Shown: in pieces, positions 59,112-64,000 of the stretch | Layout of the letters: the number at the start of each line of letters is the position of its first letter | How positions within the stretch are numbered: position 1 is the first letter of the stretch | Source of the DNA: Streptomyces sp. NBC_01262 | Lineage (GTDB): Bacteria; Actinomycetota; Actinomycetes; Streptomycetales; Streptomycetaceae | NCBI RefSeq assembly: GCF_036226365.1 | Contig: NZ_CP108462.1 | Coordinates: 6,232,501 to 6,296,500, forward strand | Reading direction: 5' to 3' | DNA: 64,000 bases | Notes under the pieces: generated by a model | Databases searched by the model: none | The model's input: the letters and a program-made list of their open reading frames with translations, nothing else | What the model was told of the DNA's origin: nothing | Translations under genes and position numbers: made by a program

Positions 59112-60029
59112 ATGCGCGCCCAGTTCGTGCTCTCGGAGATCCGCGTCGGTCTCCGGCGCAACCTCACCATGACCTTCGCGGTGATCATCTCCGTGGCCCT
59201 GTCACTCGCCCTGGCCGGCAGCGCGCTGCTCGCCAACAAGCAGGTGAGCTCGATGAAGGGCTACTGGTACGACAAGGTCCAGGTCTCGATCTTCCTCTGC
59301 AACAAGAACGACGCGAAGAGCGACCCGAACTGCACCAAGGGCGCGGTCACGGACGCGCAGAAGGCCGAGATCAAGTCCGAACTGCAGAAGCTCTCGGTGG
59401 TGGAGACCGTCTACACCGAGTCCGCCGAGGACGCGTACAAGCACTACAAGGAGCAGTTCAAGGACTCCCCGCTCGCCGACTCCCTCACGCCGGACCAGAT
59501 GCAGGAGTCCTTCCGGGTCAAGCTCAAGGACCCGACGAAGTTCGAGGTCGTCGCGAGCGCCTTCTCCGGCCGGCCCGGCGTACAGGAGGTCCAGGACCAG
59601 CGCCAGCTGCTCAACACCCTGTTCAGGCTGCTCAACAGCATGACGTATGTCGCCTGGGCGGTCGTGGCGTTCATGCTCCTGATCGCGTTGCTGCTGATCG
59701 TGAACACCGTACGCATCTCGGCCTTCAGCCGCCGCCGGGAGACCGGGATCATGCGGCTGGTCGGCGCGTCCAGCTTCTACATCCAGATGCCGTTCATCAT
59801 GGAAGCGGCCTTCGCGGGCGTGGTGGGCGCGGGCCTGGCAAGCGTGATGCTGCTGGTCGGCCGGTACTTCCTGATCGACCACGGTCTCGCTCTGGCCACT
59901 CAGGTCCCGCTGATCGACTTCATCGGCTGGGGCCAGGTCCTTTCGGTGATCCCGCTGGTCTTCGCGGCGGGCGTACTGATCCCGGCGTTCGCGGCGTTCA
60001 TCGCACTGCGCAAGTACCTCAAGGTCTGA
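59112..60029 (+). CDS. ftsX: cell division membrane protein FtsX
   Basis: A 305-residue membrane partner of FtsE. One N-terminal segment (LTMTFAVIISVALSLALAGSALLA, about 18-41), an extracellular domain (about 45-175) that includes a pair of cysteines (FLCNKNDAKSDPNCTKG), then three segments (YVAWAVVAFMLLIALLLIV, FAGVVGAGLASVMLLVG and the C-terminal LSVIPLVFAAGVLIPAFAAFIAL), as in the family. AAAGGG precedes the ATG. The extracellular loop is where hydrolase partners bind in other bacteria. Confidence 0.96.
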   Translation: MRAQFVLSEIRVGLRRNLTMTFAVIISVALSLALAGSALLANKQVSSMKGYWYDKVQVSIFLCNKNDAKSDPNCTKGAVTDAQKAEIKSELQKLSVVETVYTESAEDAYKHYKEQFKDSPLADSLTPDQMQESFRVKLKDPTKFEVVASAFSGRPGVQEVQDQRQLLNTLFRLLNSMTYVAWAVVAFMLLIALLLIVNTVRISAFSRRRETGIMRLVGASSFYIQMPFIMEAAFAGVVGAGLASVMLLVGRYFLIDHGLALATQVPLIDFIGWGQVLSVIPLVFAAGVLIPAFAAFIALRKYLKV

Positions 60030-60064
60030 TTCCGGGCTTTCCGGATCCGGACGGGCGCTTGGCC

Positions 60065-60070
60065 TAGACT
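60065..60070 (+). promoter_or_regulatory. possible -10 for a leaderless S41 peptidase transcript
   Basis: TAGACT is followed by 7 nt and then the GTG at 60078, without a Shine-Dalgarno sequence. Confidence 0.4.
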
Positions 60071-60077
60071 GCCCGTC

Positions 60078-61226
60078 GTGTTCAGACCGTTGGTGTCCGG
60101 GAAGCCCCGCCGTTTCGGCCGCGGGGCAGTCCTGACATTGCTGTTCGGGGCCGTGCTCGCGACCGGTGCCGCCACCGGTTCCTGGGGCGACGCCGCGCCC
60201 GCCGGGCAGCGCAAGGCGCAGCCGATCACCCGGCTCGCGGCGGACACCGACGAGATCGCCAAGGCCATCGACGACGGCAAGGTCGGCCCGCAGGCGGCGG
60301 AGGAGCTGGTCAGCCGCAGCGGGGACCGCTGGTCGGCCTTCTACACGGCGCAGGAGTACGAAGGTTTCGAGCAGTCCCTCGACGGCCGGTATGTGGGCGT
60401 CGGACTGTGGGTGCGGCGCAAGGAGAGCGGCCGGATACTGGTCGCCCGCGTCCAGAAGGACAGCCCCGCGGCCGGCGCCGGCGTCAGGGCCGGCGACCAG
60501 GTGCAGAGCATCGACGGCAAGGACGTGACGGGCCGGCCCGTCACGGAGGTCGTGGCCAGGCTGCGCGGCAGCGGCGCGGCGGGCACGGCGGTACGGCTGG
60601 TGCTGCGCCGCGGGGACCGGGCCTGGGGCGCGGATCTGCGGCGGGCGCTGCTGCCGGCCGAGACGGTCACGGTGCAGCATCTCGCGCACGACGTGACGGT
60701 CGTCAAGATCGACGCCTTCACCAAGGGCGTCGGCGCCCGGGTCCGCGAGGCCGTCCGCGGCAACGTGGGCGGAGTCCTGCTGGACCTGCGCGGCAACTCC
60801 GGCGGGCTGGTGACCGAGGCCGTGAGCGTGGCCTCCGCCTTCCTGGACGGCGGGCTGGTGGCCACGTACGACGTCCACGGCAAGCAGCGGGTGCTGTACG
60901 CCGACGAGGGCGGCGACACCGAGACGCCGCTGGTCGTCCTGGTCGACGGCGGCACCATGAGCGCCGCCGAGCTGCTGACCGGGGCCCTGCAGGACCGGGG
61001 GCGGGCGGTGGTGGTCGGGACCCGCACCTTCGGCAAGGGGTCGGTGCAGATGCCGAGCCGGCTCTCCGACGGATCGGTCGCCGAGCTCACCGTCGGGCAC
61101 TACCGGCTGCCCGCCGGGCGGTCGGTCGACGGGCGCGGGGTCGAGCCGGATGTCGCGGTCACGGCGGGCGAGGACGCACAGGCGGCAGCCCGTGAAGTAT
61201 TGAGTGGCCTCGGGGCCCCGTCGTAG
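60078..61226 (+). CDS. C-terminal processing (S41) peptidase
   Basis: A 382-residue exported serine protease. A signal or anchor segment (GAVLTLLFGAVLATGAATGS) is followed by a short helical region, a PDZ domain (about 95-175; YVGVGLWVRRKE ... GVRAGDQVQSIDG) and the S41 catalytic core with the dyad S295 (GGTMSAAELL) and K320 (TFGKGSVQMP). Its substrates are likely envelope proteins, possibly hydrolase regulators, given the conserved ftsEX neighbourhood. Transcription may be separate from ftsX (48-nt gap with a TAGACT box). smpB follows after 18 nt. Confidence 0.93.
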   Translation: MFRPLVSGKPRRFGRGAVLTLLFGAVLATGAATGSWGDAAPAGQRKAQPITRLAADTDEIAKAIDDGKVGPQAAEELVSRSGDRWSAFYTAQEYEGFEQSLDGRYVGVGLWVRRKESGRILVARVQKDSPAAGAGVRAGDQVQSIDGKDVTGRPVTEVVARLRGSGAAGTAVRLVLRRGDRAWGADLRRALLPAETVTVQHLAHDVTVVKIDAFTKGVGARVREAVRGNVGGVLLDLRGNSGGLVTEAVSVASAFLDGGLVATYDVHGKQRVLYADEGGDTETPLVVLVDGGTMSAAELLTGALQDRGRAVVVGTRTFGKGSVQMPSRLSDGSVAELTVGHYRLPAGRSVDGRGVEPDVAVTAGEDAQAAAREVLSGLGAPS

Positions 61227-61244
61227 TGCGAGAATGGCCACGCT

Positions 61245-61727
61245 ATGGCTAAAGAGACAGGTCGCAAGCTGATCGCGCAGAACAAGAAGGCGCGGCACGA
61301 TTACCACATCATGGACACCTTCGAGGCCGGTCTGGTACTGACCGGCACGGAGGTCAAGTCGCTGCGCCAGGGCCGTGCCTCCCTGGTGGACGGCTTCGGG
61401 CAGCTGGACGGCGGGGAGGCGTGGCTGCACAACGTCCACATCCCCGAGTACACGCAGGGGACCTGGACCAATCACACCGCGCGGCGCAAGCGCAAGCTGC
61501 TGCTGCACCGGGCGGAGATCGAGAAGCTGGTCCAGAAGACCCAGGAGAGCGGTCACACCATCGTGCCGCTGGCCCTGTACTTCAAGGACGGGCGGGCGAA
61601 GGTCGAGATCGCCCTCGCGAAGGGCAAGAAGGAGTACGACAAGCGGCAGACCCTGCGGGAGAAGCAGGACCGCCGGGAGACCGACCGCGCGATCTCGGCC
61701 GTTAAACGACGTGAGCGCGGGCGCTGA
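61245..61727 (+). CDS. smpB: SsrA-binding protein SmpB
   Basis: A 160-residue RNA-binding protein required for tmRNA delivery to stalled ribosomes: N-terminal MAKETGRKLIAQNKKARHDY, GLVLTGTEVKSLRQG, DGFGQ, and the basic C-terminal tail (KRQTLREKQDRRETDRAISAVKRRERGR) that enters the empty mRNA channel. It stands directly upstream of its RNA partner ssrA, the usual arrangement in streptomycetes. Confidence 0.98.
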   Translation: MAKETGRKLIAQNKKARHDYHIMDTFEAGLVLTGTEVKSLRQGRASLVDGFGQLDGGEAWLHNVHIPEYTQGTWTNHTARRKRKLLLHRAEIEKLVQKTQESGHTIVPLALYFKDGRAKVEIALAKGKKEYDKRQTLREKQDRRETDRAISAVKRRERGR

Positions 61728-61739
61728 CGGCTGTACCAT
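61711..61739 (+). promoter_or_regulatory. possible ssrA promoter
   Basis: TACCAT (61734-61739) with GTGAGC 17 nt upstream overlaps the smpB stop and would give a precursor about 50 nt longer than mature tmRNA at the 5' end. Weak -35. Confidence 0.3.
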
Positions 61740-61796
61740 GGTCGGAGCAGCCGTCGGCATGTTGGATGCCGCGGTCGCAGATTGAAAAATCAACAT

Positions 61797-62185
61797 GGGG
61801 ATGATCGGTTTCGACTGGGGATGTCGAGGCAGAGGAAGCGAGCCGAGGAAGCGGCAATGATCTCGTTAACCATATGTCGCAAAAAAATAATCGCCAATTC
61901 CAACAGCGATAACTCCGCTTACTCTCTCGCTGCCTAATTAGCAGCTAGAAGCAAGCTCTAAGGAGCGTCAGCCCGGGAGTGTTCCCGACCCGGTTCCTGG
62001 CGTCAACTAGGGAACTAAACCACCAGACCCGGTCACGGGGCCAGGTGGGAAACCAAACAGTGACTGGGCCCGTCGGCAGCTTGTCCGCGTGACTGCCGGG
62101 GCCGAGAAAAGCACAGCGGACTGCGCTCGGAGAAGCTCTGGTTCCGCACCACAGGACGCGGGTTCGATTCCCGCCATCTCCACTC
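61797..62185 (+). ncRNA. ssrA: transfer-messenger RNA (tmRNA)
   Basis: The 5' end GGGGATGATCGGTTTCGAC and the 3' T-arm GCGGGTTCGATTCCCGCC with CATCTCC form the tRNA-like half: the acceptor stem pairs GGGGATG with CATCTCC (one G-U pair). CCA is not encoded. The tag frame starts with GCC at 61893 behind an A-rich tract and ends in TAA at 61935-61937, giving ANSNSDNSAYSLAA. tmRNA frees stalled ribosomes and marks the unfinished protein for degradation. The terminator follows at 62195. Confidence 0.96.
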
Positions 62186-62194
62186 ATCCCATGT

Positions 62195-62234
62195 ACGACG
62201 AGGCCCCCGCCACTGGCGGGGGCCTCGTCGTTTG
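62195..62234 (+). terminator. terminator after ssrA, shared with the convergent gene
   Basis: Perfect 17-bp stem (ACGACGAGGCCCCCGCC / GGCGGGGGCCTCGTCGT) with an ACT loop and a following TTTG, 9 nt after the tmRNA 3' end. Confidence 0.92.
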
Positions 62235-62241
62235 TCCAGCG

Positions 62242-62910
62242 TCAGCGCCAGCCGCCGTCGAGGTGGCGGTGCACTGCCACGTCGGGTGCGAAGTGGGCGG
62301 TGGCGACGGCGTCCGCGAGGACCGTCTTCACCTCGGCGGCCAGGCCGTCGGCCTGGGCCTTGAGATCGGTGGCGGAGGCCTTGGAGTGGGTCAGGGCGTC
62401 CAGCCTGCGGTGGATGTCGGACAGCTTGTGCTGCGTGGCGGCGTTCAGGGTGAAGGCGCGCGGGGTGCTCACCACGAACTGGTACGCCCCGGCCAGGGTC
62501 TGGCAGCCGGTGCAGCTCTTGTTGACGGCGTCGCTGAGGTTGACCGCGTTGAGGTGCGTCTGGTGGCCCGCCACCGTCACGATCTGGAAGGACAGGGCGA
62601 CCGAGCGGCAGTGGTCGTCGACCGAGCAGCCGGCCGAGACCGCGTTGGCCTGGTTGCGCACGCCGGTGGCGATCGCCGTGCCGTACTGGTGGACGGTGAA
62701 GTTGTCCTTGACCACGGTGTGGTGCGCCCGGTTGGCCAGGGTGCTCACGTGGTCGTTGGCGACGGCGACCCGGGCGAAGGACGAGCTGGGCGCGGCGGCC
62801 TGGGCCGGGGCGGCAGCGGCGGCGGCCGCTATTCCGGCGGTCAGCAGGCCGAGTTGGACGACTTTGCTGGTGAGCGGATTCCGGCTGGGCCGGGGCTTTC
62901 GATGGGTCAT
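62242..62910 (-). CDS. secreted four-cysteine protein of unknown function
   Basis: A 222-residue exported protein. The basic start MTHRKPRPSRNPLTSK leads to an Ala-rich hydrophobic segment and a probable cleavage after APAQA (about residue 38). The mature part has four cysteines in two pairs (C95/C101 and C133/C136, GCSVDDHC and CTGC), probably disulphides, and a helical, Ala/Lys-rich C-terminal third with several histidines (ending HRHLDGGWR). AGGAG lies 8 nt before the ATG. The gene follows the M50-like gene after 35 nt in the same direction, so they probably form an operon. No family recognised. Confidence 0.82.
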   Translation of the reverse strand: MTHRKPRPSRNPLTSKVVQLGLLTAGIAAAAAAAPAQAAAPSSSFARVAVANDHVSTLANRAHHTVVKDNFTVHQYGTAIATGVRNQANAVSAGCSVDDHCRSVALSFQIVTVAGHQTHLNAVNLSDAVNKSCTGCQTLAGAYQFVVSTPRAFTLNAATQHKLSDIHRRLDALTHSKASATDLKAQADGLAAEVKTVLADAVATAHFAPDVAVHRHLDGGWR

Positions 62911-62945
62911 GCGGATCTCTCCTGTGACGGTGACTGTCTGATGGG

Positions 62946-64000
62946 TTACGTGGCGGCCGGGTCGGGCGCCACGGTGCTCGCGGTCGCCGACGGGTCCGCG
63001 CTGGGCGAAGGCGATTCGGACACCGGGGGAGACGAGGCCGGGGACGGGCCGGACGCAGCCGGGCTGCTCGGGGCGACGGGCGGCTGCGTGGCGGCCGGGC
63101 TGCTCGCGGCGGCCGGCGGCTTCGACGCGGCCGGGCTGCCCGAGGCCGAGGCGGCGGGGGAGCCGGAGACCGACGCCCCGGGCGAGGGGCTGAGCCCTGG
63201 CGAGGGCACGATGGCCCCCGGGCCGGTGACCAGGGTGGAGGTCGGCGAGGCGGAGGCCGAGGGCGCCGGGGAGTCGGCGTCGCGCGCCGGGTCCGGGGCG
63301 GCGGACACCCCGGGCTGCAGGATCGGCGCGATCGGCGGCTTCGCCGGCAGCGGCTTGGGGGTGACCCCGCTGACCCAGGCGTAGCTGAGGCCGGACATCC
63401 CGGCCAGCGCCAGGGCGCACAGGGCGATCCGCAGCCGCGGCTTGCCGTTGGTGGAGCGTACGGCGGTACGGATCAGCCGGCCGCCGAGCCGGATGGAGAG
63501 GTAGATCATCCCGGCCAGCGGGAAGACCAGCATCACGCTGCCGACGGTGCCGGCCAGCCCGGCGGCGATCTGGCCGTCCGCGAAGGCGGACCAGGTGCCG
63601 GTGAGCTGCTCGGTCAGGGACCTGATGCCGGTGGTGATGATGCGGGGCAGATTCCACAGGGCGTAGCCCAGCTCGCCCAGCAGCAGCGGCACCATCGTGA
63701 GCACCCAGACGGTGACGATGACCCGGGCGGAGCGCCTGAGGTCGGCGACCTCGGGACGGACCGGGCGGCCGGGGATCATGCTCAGCAGGATCGGCTTGAT
63801 CTTGCCGAACAGGTCGGGCACGCCGGCCAGGTCGCCCAGGATGTAGTAGCCGTCCAGCCGGACGGCCGGCATCAGCTGCTCCAGCACCTCGAAGTGCGCG
63901 ATGTAGACGGCGGCGAGAAAGAACTCCTGGCCGGTCAGGAAGTACCCGGCGGCCAGCCCCAGCATGAAGACGACATTGAAGTAGATGCCGCCCAGGTCGG
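62946..64000 (-). CDS. M50-like (YydH-type) membrane protein, C-terminal part only
   Basis: The gene runs off the right edge; about 350 C-terminal residues are visible, beginning DLGGIYFNVVFMLGLAAGYFLTG. This matches the C-terminal half of putative peptide zinc metalloproteases (M50/YydH-like): ARLDGYYILGDLAGVPDLFGK-type segment after FEVLEQLMPAV, and several membrane segments (VIVTVWVLTMVPLLLGELGYAL, LAGTVGSVMLVFPLAGMIYLSI, LRIALCALALAGMSGLSYAW). After the last segment comes an external tail of about 130 residues built of Pro, Ser and Ala (SPAAS/SGSPAAS repeats), low-complexity and probably wall-spanning. The catalytic HExxH, if present, would be outside the window. Stop is TAA. Confidence 0.8.
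   Translation of the reverse strand, partial: DLGGIYFNVVFMLGLAAGYFLTGQEFFLAAVYIAHFEVLEQLMPAVRLDGYYILGDLAGVPDLFGKIKPILLSMIPGRPVRPEVADLRRSARVIVTVWVLTMVPLLLGELGYALWNLPRIITTGIRSLTEQLTGTWSAFADGQIAAGLAGTVGSVMLVFPLAGMIYLSIRLGGRLIRTAVRSTNGKPRLRIALCALALAGMSGLSYAWVSGVTPKPLPAKPPIAPILQPGVSAAPDPARDADSPAPSASASPTSTLVTGPGAIVPSPGLSPSPGASVSGSPAASASGSPAASKPPAAASSPAATQPPVAPSSPAASGPSPASSPPVSESPSPSADPSATASTVAPDPAAT

Noticed and set aside
62175..62260. Integrative element at the tmRNA 3' end
   Set aside because: The tmRNA end is a common attachment site, but no integrase gene and no repeated tmRNA tail was found downstream within the window.

Overview
The window is chromosomal DNA of a streptomycete (family Streptomycetaceae). 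The evidence is very high GC with G/C-ending codons, the actinobacterial insertion in the 23S rRNA, and a gene order (mtnA-mtrA-mtrB-lpqB-comF-hpf-regulator ... secA ... prfB-ftsE-ftsX-S41 peptidase-smpB-ssrA) that I recognise as the conserved core arrangement of Streptomyces, including S. coelicolor. The species cannot be fixed from the sequence alone.

Layout. 1-3100: 3' part of an rRNA operon (23S, 5S, terminator). 3145-8649: a leftward five-gene operon (polytopic membrane protein, DUF4129, DUF4350, MoxR AAA ATPase, DUF58). 8858-14484: mtnA and the MtrA/MtrB/LpqB envelope signalling operon. 14570-17128: ComF, long HPF and a NarL-type response regulator whose 3' end is tandemly duplicated. 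17314-19137: two leftward genes, a YcaQ/AlkX-like DNA glycosylase and a GNAT acetyltransferase. 19300-26403: SecA, an Rv3235-like protein, a DUF6912 protein, a HAD hydrolase and a large LuxR-type ATPase regulator. 26582-31513: the 180-kDa class of NAD-glutamate dehydrogenase.

31485-41417 is a leftward envelope and transport block: two tandem teichoic-acid-type glycosyl/glycerophosphotransferases with a polytopic membrane protein, then a sugar ABC transporter (binding lipoprotein and two permeases) in which one permease carries an inserted extracellular beta domain. 42022-49391 holds two membrane-anchored Ser/Thr kinases and a divergent FHA-FtsK ATPase, a likely phospho-signalling neighbourhood. 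49443-56635 is the clearest accessory insertion: a promoter with an inverted repeat, a 51-codon signal-peptide-like ORF, a 2125-residue secreted RHS/YD-repeat protein ending in a candidate HExxH (zincin-like) effector domain, and a translationally overlapping lipoprotein that is a good candidate immunity partner. 56716-62185 returns to core genes (prfB, small zinc ribbon, ftsE, ftsX, S41 peptidase, smpB, tmRNA). The right edge holds a secreted four-cysteine protein and the C-terminal part of an M50-like membrane protein that runs off the window.

Most promising for new biology: the RHS/zincin/lipoprotein module; the partial 3'-end gene duplications (response regulator, kinase); the MalF-type permease with an inserted Cna-B-like domain; and the M50/four-cysteine pair at the edge. 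Several genes also show a TANNNT hexamer 6-7 nt before the start codon, suggesting leaderless transcripts. No CRISPR array, intact insertion sequence or tRNA gene was seen.
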